Of a DNA stretch of 36,513 nucleotides, positions 24,619 through 32,761 are shown piece after piece. Origin of the DNA: a virus; IMG/VR virus record IMGVR_UViG_3300026097_000007, positions 1 to 36,513 of that record. One strand, given 5' to 3'. Numbering within the stretch: position 1 is the stretch's first letter; every line of letters starts with the position of its first letter. Below the pieces are notes generated by a model, which saw nothing but the letters and a program-made list of their open reading frames with translations, did not search any database and had not been told where the DNA came from. The position numbers and the translations under genes are program-made.

Positions 24619-25403
24619 AGATACTTCTCCTTCAAGTAGTTAAGACTAAGAGGCATACCGCAGTAGAATCCGTTGCTAACCTCGTTCTTCATCATCACGC
24701 CATCAAACCTAGCGTTGCCCTGTGGCCCCATGTAGTCCTCATCGTGCTCGTAGCATGTGCCCCAGACTAATCCAATCTTAGGTCTGCCTAGTGCATCGTG
24801 GATCATACCGTGCTGGTAAATCTGCTGGTGCCCTTGGCTAAAGCTCTGTCCTACCTTCTGTAATCGGTTCTCAATGTTACCTGACAATGAGTTCTTGGTT
24901 AGAGACAATGGGTTTACAAAGTAGTGAGAGTATAAGATACCATCAATCTCTACTATGTCCAGAAAGCCGTGTTGTTCCCAACCGTACTCCTTTAGCTTTA
25001 GGTCATGGTACCCTACCGTTCCCTCTAGCCGTGGGTCTTTGTGTACAGCCCGTGTAATCCTATTCTCATGGTTACCTAAGCAAAACACTAACCGAGGATT
25101 GTACCGCTTCTTTTTGTTCAGCACACTGCGCTTCTGGTACTTCTTCAGCGGACCTAGTAGCTGATCCATCCCATCAATACCCGCCTGAATGTCCTCAGCG
25201 TAGGTCTTGTCATGGAAGTAAGCAGAGCTTCTCTCCTCGTAGGATGACAGACTACCCATGTCCCAGTGGTCACCGATATGGACAACCACGTCAGGCTTCA
25301 TGTCTACAATTAAGTTACCGATTGCACGAAGATAGTTCTTGTCAGTCTCCGGCTTGCAATGGATATCTGGTATAAACAAATGTTTTTTAGTCGATCCAGT
25401 CAT
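24615..25403 (-). CDS. Calcineurin-like metallophosphoesterase
   Basis: A 262-residue dinuclear metal phosphoesterase. Ligand motifs in order are FIPDIHCK (D13, H15), HIGDHWD, LGNHENR and the later HYFVNP and GHQQ. These motifs match DxH, GDxxD, GNHE and GH. The substrate may be a nucleotide, RNA or protein phosphate; the sequence does not decide. A similar gene occurs with RNR and ThyX in roseophage SIO1-like genomes. Its start lies 17 bases inside the HNH gene end, suggesting that the HNH gene was inserted just upstream. Confidence 0.85.
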   Translation of the reverse strand: MTGSTKKHLFIPDIHCKPETDKNYLRAIGNLIVDMKPDVVVHIGDHWDMGSLSSYEERSSAYFHDKTYAEDIQAGIDGMDQLLGPLKKYQKRSVLNKKKRYNPRLVFCLGNHENRITRAVHKDPRLEGTVGYHDLKLKEYGWEQHGFLDIVEIDGILYSHYFVNPLSLTKNSLSGNIENRLQKVGQSFSQGHQQIYQHGMIHDALGRPKIGLVWGTCYEHDEDYMGPQGNARFDGVMMKNEVSNGFYCGMPLSLNYLKEKYL

Positions 25404-25881
25404 AATTCCAACGCTCTTTCCTAATTATTGATTGTATTGTTCTAACAGATACACCATATTCTTTAGATAACATTTTATATGTGTACTGCCTAGGCAAATA
25501 TTTTTGTCTTATTTCTTTTACATTTTCTTTTGTCAGTAAACAGTTTCCATGCTTTTCTCCTTGTGCATTGGGCCTAGGCTTGGTTGCCCTCTTTCTATCT
25601 TTTTTGTCTCTCATGTTATCTTGGTGAGTTCCTAAATAAAGATGTTCAGGATTAACACAACAAGCAACATCGCATTTGTGAAGTACATACATGTCTTTTG
25701 GGTCTTCTACATGCACCATATAAGACAGTCTATGGGCAGAAACGGTTTTACCTTCTATCTTGACTCTTCCATAACCGCCACGATTTAAGGACTTGTCCCA
25801 TATCCAGCAGCCTGTCTCAGTAACTGGTGTGGAATACCTTTCAATCGTATCAATAAATTTTTCTTTATTCAACCCAATCAC
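25387..25881 (-). CDS. HNH homing endonuclease with C-terminal HTH
   Basis: A 164-residue HNH endonuclease of the phage NUMOD/HNH_3 kind: GCWIWDKSLNRGGYGRVKIE (about 24-43), then AHRLSY and VLHKCDVACCVNPEHLYLGT (about 66-85) and THQDNMRDK, which together carry the His-Asn-His and Cys zinc residues. The C-terminal YKMLSKEYGVSVRTIQSIIR is a helix-turn-helix for DNA recognition. It is clearly AT-richer than its neighbours and sits with 17-base overlaps on both sides between endonuclease I and the phosphoesterase. A recently arrived free-standing homing gene is likely. Confidence 0.88.
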   Translation of the reverse strand: MIGLNKEKFIDTIERYSTPVTETGCWIWDKSLNRGGYGRVKIEGKTVSAHRLSYMVHVEDPKDMYVLHKCDVACCVNPEHLYLGTHQDNMRDKKDRKRATKPRPNAQGEKHGNCLLTKENVKEIRQKYLPRQYTYKMLSKEYGVSVRTIQSIIRKERWNYDWID

Positions 25882-26287
25882 TTGGAATCTGTTCCCCTAT
25901 GGCATAATCAAAACCGTATTTTTCGCACCACTCAGAATATTTCATCTTCTGATTCTTGGTGCACCAAGCATCACGCTGAAAGAGAAACCTAAGGTCAACG
26001 TCTGGGTTGCACTCTTTAACAGCGATCATCTTCGTTCTCATCTCGCCAGTAAACCTACCCTTGATCTCTACATGAATGCCGTTGCCTAACACAACATCTG
26101 GTGTGTACTGGTGACACTTCAGCATTACCTTGCTGCCGCACTCTGGGCAGAAACCTTGTTTTACCTCCTTTGTGTAGTCTAGCTTGTAGGGTTCGTACTG
26201 ATACTTAATCCCTCTGTTACGAAGATTGTTACAAACCCTCCTCTCTAGCCCTGATCTGTACCGTGGCTCAGTCTTCGGTCTCGCCAT
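25865..26287 (-). CDS. Endonuclease I, Holliday junction resolvase (T7 gp3-like)
   Basis: Cuts branched DNA and helps degrade host DNA. The pattern YRSGLERRV (E15), QYTPDVVLGNGIHVEIKGR (about 60-78; D64, E74, K76) and RTKMIAV is that of T7 endonuclease I with its PD-(D/E)XK active site. A Cys-rich insertion CPECGSKVMLKCH (47-59) lies between the first helix and the catalytic Asp; T7 has no such zinc knuckle. The end has been reached by the following HNH gene, with 17 bases of overlap. The start overlaps the small acidic gene upstream by 20 bases. Confidence 0.88.
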   Translation of the reverse strand: MARPKTEPRYRSGLERRVCNNLRNRGIKYQYEPYKLDYTKEVKQGFCPECGSKVMLKCHQYTPDVVLGNGIHVEIKGRFTGEMRTKMIAVKECNPDVDLRFLFQRDAWCTKNQKMKYSEWCEKYGFDYAIGEQIPSDWVE

Positions 26288-26459
26288 GACTGTCGTCCCA
26301 CATGTCTGCTAAAATGTTAATAGTAGTTGCGCGTTCGTATAAAACTGTATCGATTTCTTCTTTCAAATCTTCTAATAACTTGGTTTCAATATCATCAACT
26401 GTTTCATAATCAGTGCTTATGTGTTGGATAAGCTCTATTAATGTATCTTCGTAGTTCAT
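26268..26459 (-). CDS. Small acidic unknown protein
   Basis: A 63-residue protein that is strongly acidic and predicted helical (DTLIELIQHISTDYETVDDI and ETKLLEDLKEEIDTVLYERA). It overlaps the exonuclease end by four bases and endonuclease I by 20. There is no motif. Tight overlap on both sides argues that it is a real, co-translated gene. Confidence 0.6.
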   Translation of the reverse strand: MNYEDTLIELIQHISTDYETVDDIETKLLEDLKEEIDTVLYERATTINILADMWDDSHGETED

Positions 26460-27307
26460 TCTGGTGGCCTCCAGCCCTCATCGTTTTCACCTCTCATCAA
26501 GTAAAGTAACTTGCACGTCGTGTGCATCCTCTCGACCGCCTCTTCCTCCTCTATGCCCTGCTTCTCTAAGTTTATGACCCAATGTTTTCTAGCTGTACGG
26601 TAGTAATCAAGTTCTCCTTTACAAGTCTTAAGTAGTGAGTCAGCGCGTTTGCCTCCTATCCTGTACAATCCGGGGATGTTATCTGCATTGTCTCCTGTAA
26701 GTACTTGACACCAGTAGTTGTGCATTGCCTCATCTTCTGTGATGCGGTACATGCTGCCCTCTTTGTTGTGCGTAGGCCAGCGATAGTGGTAGCCCGGTAC
26801 GTTGTCTAAGTCCTTGTCGATAGAGCAGATAACCACGTTCTCATCTTCTTGTCGCCATGCCTCCCATCCAATCGCTGCAACCTCGTCGTCTGCCTCCCAA
26901 CCTTCCCTGCTGATCACTGCGTTCCACTTATCAATCAAATGCTGGCGCACAGTGTCATAGTGAAAAGGCTTTTGATAGTCCTTACGGTTGCCTTTATAGT
27001 CCTCTGAGATTGCAAACCTAAAGTTTTTACTAAGGTCAGGCACTGTCAGCCAAACTTGTACGGCAGTGACGTACTCATAACTGTCAATAATGTTCTCTAT
27101 CAAACCATCACAGTTAGCCCTAGCATCGTCCTTACTCCTAGGAAAAGGCTCTACCGCATCTCCTGCATGGATAGCTGCTTCCTTAGCGTCTCCTTTTAAG
27201 CTGTAGGTATTGCAAAGCCTGCCATCATCATCAAACACGGCCCAATCCTGAGCAGCAAATGCCGCAGCATAAACTATAGAGTCAGCATCTATCACTAAAA
27301 CCGTCAT
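26456..27307 (-). CDS. 5'-3' exonuclease (FEN/T7 gp6-like)
   Basis: A 283-residue structure-specific nuclease. Metal-binding residues are visible in order: LVIDADSIVY (D6, D8) at the N-terminus, EADDEVAA (about 138-145), SIDKDLD (about 162-168) and LTGDNADNIPGLYRIGGKRA (about 203-222), the last being the helix-hairpin-helix that grips DNA. It corresponds to T7 gp6, which removes RNA primers and degrades host DNA. Its first bases overlap the small basic gene upstream by 26 nt. Confidence 0.92.
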   Translation of the reverse strand: MTVLVIDADSIVYAAAFAAQDWAVFDDDGRLCNTYSLKGDAKEAAIHAGDAVEPFPRSKDDARANCDGLIENIIDSYEYVTAVQVWLTVPDLSKNFRFAISEDYKGNRKDYQKPFHYDTVRQHLIDKWNAVISREGWEADDEVAAIGWEAWRQEDENVVICSIDKDLDNVPGYHYRWPTHNKEGSMYRITEDEAMHNYWCQVLTGDNADNIPGLYRIGGKRADSLLKTCKGELDYYRTARKHWVINLEKQGIEEEEAVERMHTTCKLLYLMRGENDEGWRPPE

Positions 27308-27446
27308 TTTTGAGCATGTCCTCTATTTGCTTCTCAAAATCCTGCTTTTTTGAGCGCCTCGATGGTTGTAAATGTTTTCCGCCTTTACGCATCCAACGGT
27401 CATCTTCTCTTAGCCACTCAGGTTGTTTACGTTTAGTCTTACTCAT
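27282..27446 (-). CDS. 54-residue basic protein between tRNA and exonuclease
   Basis: A small ORF beginning MSKTKRKQPEWLREDDRWMR, then KGGKHLQPSRRSKKQDFEKQ, and ending inside the exonuclease gene in another frame. It lies directly downstream of the tRNA on the same strand. The regular KQPEWLREDDRWM pattern and basic composition look like a real nucleic-acid-binding peptide. No family name can be given. Confidence 0.6.
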   Translation of the reverse strand: MSKTKRKQPEWLREDDRWMRKGGKHLQPSRRSKKQDFEKQIEDMLKNDGFSDRC

Positions 27447-27460
27447 AACTCTATAAAAGT

Positions 27461-27537
<77 letters not shown>

Positions 27538-27545
27538 GTTTAACA

Positions 27546-28154
27546 TCAGAACGGGATATCGTCGTTAAAATCTTCTTCTGTTTGTGCTGCTTCCTGCTGG
27601 TTCTCTAACTCCTTTTCTTTCTGGCTGGTGCTGCCTTTCTCTGCGTATGGCACAAAGAACTGGTCAGCAATTCGTAGCACGTCCTCTGCCGCCTGATCTA
27701 ATGATGATTTGCTGGTAAGGGTTGCAGCTACAATCTGTGCAGCATAGCCCATAGCAGACTGCCGCATGATAGCAGCCTGTCGATCATCACCGCCTACGAA
27801 AGAGTTAGAATTGCGTACAGCGCCACCGCTACCACGATTGCTAGAGCCACCCACGTTAGAATTTCCACCACTACCGGCCTCCTTTAGTGTTACATCACTT
27901 GCTTTAATGTTGTTGTAGGTGCGACCCCCGCGCTCTACGGTCTCGCACACGGCCTCAATGACATCGCCCTCTGCAAGCTGGTGCCATCCTGAACCCTGCT
28001 TGATGTTGGCCGCTGGCTTTTTCTTCTTGCCCAGTCCGTACCACTGTCCATCAATGTTGACGTTGACTGCAAACTGGTTGCCGTACTGGTCAGCCTCGCC
28101 AAAGTCTTTAACATAGATCTTGTCAATCTTACCTTGGATAATTTGCTTACTCAT
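27546..28154 (-). CDS. Single-stranded DNA-binding protein
   Basis: A 202-residue protein. The first 90 residues look like an OB fold (QIIQGKIDKIYVKDFGEADQ, NVNIDGQWYGLGKKK, EGDVIEAVCETVERGGRTY). A Gly/Asn/Ser-rich linker (about 93-120) follows, then a helical part and the acidic tip EDFNDDIPF. The DDIPF end is the bacterial SSB-tail motif that recruits other replication proteins. It sits directly downstream of the polymerase genes. It overlaps its upstream neighbour by eight bases. Confidence 0.85.
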   Translation of the reverse strand: MSKQIIQGKIDKIYVKDFGEADQYGNQFAVNVNIDGQWYGLGKKKKPAANIKQGSGWHQLAEGDVIEAVCETVERGGRTYNNIKASDVTLKEAGSGGNSNVGGSSNRGSGGAVRNSNSFVGGDDRQAAIMRQSAMGYAAQIVAATLTSKSSLDQAAEDVLRIADQFFVPYAEKGSTSQKEKELENQQEAAQTEEDFNDDIPF

Positions 28155-28383
28155 GGTTCAAATACTCCTTACGTTGACTATCTTCTAGTTCGTTAAATAC
28201 GTCTTCTGCTTTTATTGGGTTTATAATATATCCGCACCCATTGAGCATGTTCACAAATTCCCGCAAAGCATCCTTCCAGCAGGTAGGGTCAATTGTTTTT
28301 TGAATATAAGTGCTAGTCTCTCTGTCGTCAATCTTGATAGTCATCTTGCCATCTGCAATATCATCAAATGGAAACTCTCTCAT
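28147..28383 (-). CDS. Small unknown protein between polymerase and SSB
   Basis: A 78-residue acidic protein (FPFDDIADGKMTIKIDDRET; CWKDALREFVNMLNGCGYII). It opens with a short FPFDD sequence that loosely resembles an SSB-type tail in reverse order, but this is probably chance. It lies nine bases after the polymerase stop and overlaps the SSB start. No family recognised; a replisome accessory is possible from position. Confidence 0.6.
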   Translation of the reverse strand: MREFPFDDIADGKMTIKIDDRETSTYIQKTIDPTCWKDALREFVNMLNGCGYIINPIKAEDVFNELEDSQRKEYLNHE

Positions 28384-28392
28384 CTCATCACC

Positions 28393-29736
28393 TCAGTGAG
28401 TGTCGGCCCATGTCTCGCCCGCCTTAACTTCGCCAGCAAGCGGACACCGTAGCTTCAAAAACTTAGTAGCTTCTGCAAATGCTTCATCTACACTACTATT
28501 ATAACCCGATATGTCGTCTATTGCAACCTCCGCTTGTACCTCATCGTGTATGTTACCTACGAAAGTAACATCTAATCCTCGCTCCTTGATCTTTCTATCT
28601 AGGATACAAAGCACAACCTTCATGGCTATGCCACCGCCTGACTGGAACAGGTAGTTTAGTGCCTTGTGTTTCATTATCTTGCCTTGCTCGTCTCGGCGCA
28701 TCCATATCTTCCTGCCATCAAGTCCGATCAGGTATCCTCTGGCGGCTGCTTTCTCAACCTTTGGTTTAAGTGTTGATATGCCCGGAAACACCGATTCCAC
28801 TGCCTTAATGATCTTGTCTCCATCGGCCTGTGAAAGATTAAGTATTGACGCAACCTTGCGAGCAGAAGCACCGTAGACAGTAGAGTAGACACAAGACTTT
28901 GCCTCATCTCTTGTCTCCACGCCGTAGGGTCTACATGCTTCGAGCACTCTAGTGTGCGGATCTGTTCCAAGACTTTTGTCCCCGTTAATAAGGGCATCAG
29001 TGAAAGCGTGTGAGTTAATGTAGTGTGCTGCAATTCTAAGCTCCAGTCCTTCTGCATCGAACCCAACTAGGGTATAACCGTTCCCTTTATGGGTAAACAA
29101 TCCGCGCATCTCTTCACCAAAGAATACATCAGGGCTGGCCTTAGGTACGTTAGCTACGATCTTGTGTGTCATGCGCCCAGTGTTGGTGCCGTTAGGGTTT
29201 GCACAAGCTGGTACCCTGCCGTCTGGTCTGCAAGCCTCGATCCATCCAACTATCTGGTTTTTACGGTGAGTAACCTTACTGTACTTGGCAAGTTGTTGTC
29301 CTACTGTGCTGTGCATCTTGACTAGGTTAGGGCACGGCTCACCGTCTACCTTAATCTTTGGGTGACCTGTCGGTGTGTAAGCTGTAGGCTGCCATCCAAG
29401 TTGCACAAGCCTAGCACCTACCTTCTGGTGCTGGCTAAGTTCTATAGGGTGCCACTCTATCTTACCGAAAGGGCCACCAACATCCTGCCCTATGTCCGCC
29501 CTGACTGATAACTTACCAGCCTTAGTAAAAGGCTTATCTACTACACCTTTGGCGATATAGTAGTGTCCGAGCATAGCTGAAATGTCCGGCTTAATTTCTG
29601 ACTCAATCTTTTCTAACTCTGCAACTCTCTGCTTTGCCTGATCTAGATTAAACTGCCAACCCGCACGCTCCTGAGCCGCAATGATCTCAGCGACTTTATG
29701 TTCAATACGCATTGGCAGTTTCCAGTCAGGTTTCAC
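28393..29736 (-). CDS. DNA polymerase, family A polymerase domain (separate gene)
   Basis: A 447-residue polymerase domain without exonuclease. Motif A is VGFDAEGLELRIAAHY, motif B is RDEAKSCVYSTVYGASARK, and motif C is GNIHDEVQAEV. The residue matching E. coli Pol I position 762 is Tyr (R754...K758...Y762). The GTG at 29736 is chosen: AAGGAG lies eight bases upstream and GTG shares two bases with the stop of the exonuclease gene (GTGA). The alternative TTG at 29754 has no such site. The two genes together would equal one T7-like polymerase. Confidence 0.93.
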   Translation of the reverse strand: MKPDWKLPMRIEHKVAEIIAAQERAGWQFNLDQAKQRVAELEKIESEIKPDISAMLGHYYIAKGVVDKPFTKAGKLSVRADIGQDVGGPFGKIEWHPIELSQHQKVGARLVQLGWQPTAYTPTGHPKIKVDGEPCPNLVKMHSTVGQQLAKYSKVTHRKNQIVGWIEACRPDGRVPACANPNGTNTGRMTHKIVANVPKASPDVFFGEEMRGLFTHKGNGYTLVGFDAEGLELRIAAHYINSHAFTDALINGDKSLGTDPHTRVLEACRPYGVETRDEAKSCVYSTVYGASARKVASILNLSQADGDKIIKAVESVFPGISTLKPKVEKAAARGYLIGLDGRKIWMRRDEQGKIMKHKALNYLFQSGGGIAMKVVLCILDRKIKERGLDVTFVGNIHDEVQAEVAIDDISGYNSSVDEAFAEATKFLKLRCPLAGEVKAGETWADTH

Positions 29737-30236
29737 CTGCTCATCTCCTTGCAAAGTGCCTTATAGACTTCGTGTGTAACTTCAACGTCTCTCTTACAAT
29801 ATTCTAGCATGTCTTCACTGTACTCAGCAAACGAATCACAGTCGCCCTTGTGGAACCCAAGCCGCATACCCCAAGCCTCTAGGCTGTGTGGGCCTACACG
29901 CTGTGGCAATCCCTTCGGGCGCTCACGGTCAGGGTTCAACAACCGAGACATGACAAGTGTGTCTATCTCTGACTGTGTCTGCATATAAAACTCACCGATG
30001 AATCTCTCATCGTTCCATTCACACCACTGCCACAGTGCAGGAATATCAAAATTGATGATGTTATGTCCGATCACAATGTTACCTTCTAACGCCCTGACGA
30101 AATGCTCTATCTGGTCTGGGCGGTACTCGTACACAACACCTGTCTTAATATCTTTGGCTACAGCACAATGCACAGCAGTCATTTGGTCAAGCAGTCCGTC
30201 TGTCTCAATGTCGATCACTAACATTCTAGTAGTCAT
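29733..30236 (-). CDS. 3'-5' proofreading exonuclease (polymerase exonuclease domain as a separate gene)
   Basis: A 167-residue DEDD exonuclease. Exo I is VIDIETDG (D9, E11), Exo II is GHNIINFDIPAL (about 57-68), and Exo III is YCKRDVEVTHEVY (about 146-158). In T7 this domain is the N-terminus of gp5; here it ends with its own TGA, which overlaps the GTG start of the polymerase gene. The pair is probably translated in sequence and may assemble into one enzyme. There is a 15-base gap to the primase-helicase. Confidence 0.9.
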   Translation of the reverse strand: MTTRMLVIDIETDGLLDQMTAVHCAVAKDIKTGVVYEYRPDQIEHFVRALEGNIVIGHNIINFDIPALWQWCEWNDERFIGEFYMQTQSEIDTLVMSRLLNPDRERPKGLPQRVGPHSLEAWGMRLGFHKGDCDSFAEYSEDMLEYCKRDVEVTHEVYKALCKEMSR

Positions 30237-30251
30237 CAGATTTTTCCTCCG

Positions 30252-31919
30252 TCAATAATCATGCTCTGGTACCTCGCAAGTTTCTAATCTTCCTGTCATC
30301 TGATTAAGTTGCACCACATCTGTTGGCCCTGTAAAGCCCCACTCCCTGTTTTTCTTAACATTGATGCGAACCCGTCCCTTGTGCTCATCCTCTGTCTTCT
30401 CAGGCTCTAGGGCTGCGATCCAGAAAGCGAGCTGTTCAAAGCTGCCTGATCCTCTGGCAGATGCTGGGTCGATGTAGAGCCACTGTGCGTCATAGACCTC
30501 ATCCTTAACGTAATAGTGCTGGTCGATCCTGCGAATATGGGCAACCATTACCATGCTGCTGCCTGTTGCAGCGCAGAACGCCGCGACCTCTGACAGCACG
30601 TTGTCAATCAACTTCCGCTCGTTGCTCCTCTCATCGTGTGAGAAAAGGATGCTGATGTGGTCAAAAATAAATCGCTTAACACCTTGGCTGCGGTAGTACC
30701 TCAGCATGTGTAGCAGTCGATCAACACTTAGTCTGCCGCTGGGCCCAAGATCGATAAACCAAGTCCGACCATTGTTAATAAGATCATCATAGCTTTTCCT
30801 CGCCTTGTCCTCTGGTATTAGCTCAGGTTTTAGTCGATAGCGCGGCAAAGGGATGTCATTGTCTAGCGCAACCAGCCGCTGCGTTGCCTTCTTTAAGTCC
30901 TCCTCTAGAAAAAGCCATGCCACCTTTTCGTCAGTGTGCTTGATAAGCTCGTAGCCCATCTCTGCCACCCATGTAGACTTACCTACACCCGGTGGTGCCA
31001 TAACAATGCCAAGCTCACCATCGCGCAAACCGCCTAGCTTTTTGCTGAACTCTGGAAAGCTTTTGAAATGATAGCCAGACTTGATAGGCTCACGGATCAT
31101 ATCGTAGCTGACATCAGATCCGGGAATGATAAGTTCTGGCTGGTATTCCTTAGCCTGAAAGCAAGCTCTGACAAGCTCTCTAGTTTTGCCGTTCTTGATG
31201 CAATCGTTGGCATCCTTGCAACCGTCCGGTAACTCGGCAACCTTGATCTTTACCTCTGTCGCAAACAGCGCAGCAAACTTTTCGACACCTTCTCGGCCCT
31301 GTTCATCGTTGTCAAATACCAGAAGTACACCCGCAAAGCTCGTGATGTAGTCCCACGCCTCACGCTTCTCAAGACCACCGCAGCCCGCACCGTTAGGGAT
31401 CGATACCACCGAGTAATCCTTGCCTTGCGACTTGAACGCCTGCCACATTGCGAGTGCATCTTCCTCTCCTTCTGTGATAACGAGGAATTTGCCTCCTGCA
31501 GCATGTATTTGCTGACCAAATAACCCAGCATAATCTCCGATGACCTCCACGTCTTTTTTAATCAGTGCGTTTTTACGCTTGTACCCTGTACCCTTTCCAC
31601 TAGGGAAAAAGACAGCCTGCCGGTCGTGTTCTCCGCTCTCTGGCTTGATAGCCTGCCTGACACCGTACTTGGCAACGGCCTCATCATTGATACCACGGTG
31701 CGACAAGTCCGCCAGCGGGTACTGTTCAACCTCCTGAATATCCCATCTGCTACTCATTCGACCTCTCGCTTTGGTGGTAACTTCGCCACCGTTCAACGCA
31801 TTTCCTGAAAGATAGCCACAGTTAGAGAAACAATAGCCAGATCCGTCATGGTGAACACCTACACTGTCAGAACTTCCACACTTAGGGCAGGGCTGGCCAG
31901 TCTGTGCATATTTACCCAT
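30252..31919 (-). CDS. Primase-helicase (T7 gp4-like)
   Basis: A 555-residue bifunctional replisome motor. The order is a zinc-binding primase module with CPKC (near residues 10-13) and YCFSNCGY, a TOPRIM region (VITEGEEDALAMW and LLVFDNDEQGREG), then a hexameric RecA-like helicase with MAPPGVGKST (Walker A) and RFIFDHIS (Walker B) and VMVAHIRR (H4-like). The ATG at 31919 is preferred to 31973: it begins just before the zinc module and overlaps the stop of the small zinc-finger gene (31912-32073), so translation is coupled. The usual T7 length is 566. Confidence 0.92.
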   Translation of the reverse strand: MGKYAQTGQPCPKCGSSDSVGVHHDGSGYCFSNCGYLSGNALNGGEVTTKARGRMSSRWDIQEVEQYPLADLSHRGINDEAVAKYGVRQAIKPESGEHDRQAVFFPSGKGTGYKRKNALIKKDVEVIGDYAGLFGQQIHAAGGKFLVITEGEEDALAMWQAFKSQGKDYSVVSIPNGAGCGGLEKREAWDYITSFAGVLLVFDNDEQGREGVEKFAALFATEVKIKVAELPDGCKDANDCIKNGKTRELVRACFQAKEYQPELIIPGSDVSYDMIREPIKSGYHFKSFPEFSKKLGGLRDGELGIVMAPPGVGKSTWVAEMGYELIKHTDEKVAWLFLEEDLKKATQRLVALDNDIPLPRYRLKPELIPEDKARKSYDDLINNGRTWFIDLGPSGRLSVDRLLHMLRYYRSQGVKRFIFDHISILFSHDERSNERKLIDNVLSEVAAFCAATGSSMVMVAHIRRIDQHYYVKDEVYDAQWLYIDPASARGSGSFEQLAFWIAALEPEKTEDEHKGRVRINVKKNREWGFTGPTDVVQLNQMTGRLETCEVPEHDY

Positions 31920-32073
31920 CTCGCCACCCTTCATCTTCATAGACAGCGTCAAGACCCTGATCTTTGTGTTCATCGTCTGGACGTGTCGCTATCTCATAAC
32001 ACTTCCGGCAAAAGTCGTCATAGATTCTGACTTCCTCTGCCGTTTGTCTTTTGTTACAGCAACGACACCTCAT
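31912..32073 (-). CDS. 53-residue zinc-finger-like protein
   Basis: MRCRCCNKRQTAEEVRIYDD begins a short protein with a second pair FCRKC (21-25). CxCC and CxxC make a four-cysteine zinc knuckle. Its ATG overlaps the upstream stop as ATGA and its stop overlaps the primase-helicase start. It resembles the small MRCRxCN proteins often found near phage replication genes. Function unknown; zinc binding is inferred. Confidence 0.75.
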   Translation of the reverse strand: MRCRCCNKRQTAEEVRIYDDFCRKCYEIATRPDDEHKDQGLDAVYEDEGWRDG

Positions 32074-32279
32074 GGCTCTGAATCCTCCGAATGATCCGAT
32101 CCTGTAGGTTGCCCTTGCTCACCACCTGATCGGCTCTCCTGTGGCTTCTCTGTGGCTCTCATCTTAAATTCTAGCTCCAATCTTAGCCACTCCTCCTCCT
32201 CTAGGTCATCGTTAAGGAAAGCCCGAGACATTCTGTCCTGCCAGTCACTAAACCATTTGTTACATTCTTCAGTTGTCAT
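32070..32279 (-). CDS. Small acidic unknown protein
   Basis: A 69-residue protein beginning MTTEECNKWFSDWQDRMSRA, with a helical acidic centre (DDLEEEEWLRLELEFKMRAT) and a polar low-complexity tail. The ATG at 32279 is chosen because AGAGG is placed seven bases before it; longer frames overlap the cysteine-rich gene without a ribosome binding site. The EEEWLRLELEFK pattern is common in tiny proteins of cyanophages and related marine phages. No function. Confidence 0.6.
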   Translation of the reverse strand: MTTEECNKWFSDWQDRMSRAFLNDDLEEEEWLRLELEFKMRATEKPQESRSGGEQGQPTGSDHSEDSEP

Positions 32280-32451
32280 GTCTAATCCTCTCATCGTGTC
32301 CTTTGTCCTTGAACCTGTCACACCTAGCGAACGGACAGGCTGGCGTATCATGGTAAAGGCAAAAGTACTGTTGATAATACCTACAGTTGATACATGCGAC
32401 CCGCGTTAACCATTTGTTACCCGATATAGTCTGCGATTTTTTTGTAGTCAT
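32269..32451 (-). CDS. Small cysteine-rich protein
   Basis: A 60-residue protein. Six cysteines lie in a CINCRYY...YFCLYH...CPFARC arrangement (about 20-44), suggesting a metal or Fe-S site. The end is basic (DRFKDKGHDERIRHD). It overlaps the genes on both sides (35 bases with the upstream gene, 11 with the downstream one). The Cys pattern makes chance coding unlikely. Function unknown. Confidence 0.65.
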   Translation of the reverse strand: MTTKKSQTISGNKWLTRVACINCRYYQQYFCLYHDTPACPFARCDRFKDKGHDERIRHDN

Positions 32452-32752
32452 CCTTACCCACCCGGTTGATCCATTTTTTTACAAATACGGACATATGCTG
32501 ACCCATTTTGATATAGCTCTCTGAGTTCCTAGTTGGCCCAGTGTCTATAGCCAAGCCCAGCAGTTTGTCGATCTCTTCGTGGTACTCATCGTAACCATTG
32601 ACAGCCTCGAAAAAGTAAAGGCGGCCCTCTTTGGTCTCGCTCATCCATTCGATAGCTTGATCTATTAAATAACCTACGTCGCAGGTCGCCTCCTCATCCT
32701 GACGGTGCATACGTGCGGTATAGCTAAGTTCCATTGATTCAAAGTTAAACAT
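32417..32752 (-). CDS. Unknown early protein
   Basis: A 111-residue acidic protein (SMELSYTARMHRQDEEATCD; IDQAIEWMSETKEGRLYFFE), helical by appearance and without a membrane segment. GGAG lies about ten bases before the ATG. It is the first gene after the TAGATA array (32762-32850), so it may open an internal transcription unit. No family recognised. Confidence 0.65.
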   Translation of the reverse strand: MFNFESMELSYTARMHRQDEEATCDVGYLIDQAIEWMSETKEGRLYFFEAVNGYDEYHEEIDKLLGLAIDTGPTRNSESYIKMGQHMSVFVKKWINRVGKDDYKKIADYIG

Positions 32753-32761
32753 TTTTACTTT

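Noticed and set aside
32251-32420. 13-bp direct repeat AACCATTTGTTAC at 32251 and 32408
   Set aside because: Both copies lie in coding sequence and encode NKW in two adjacent small proteins; no sign of function or mobility.
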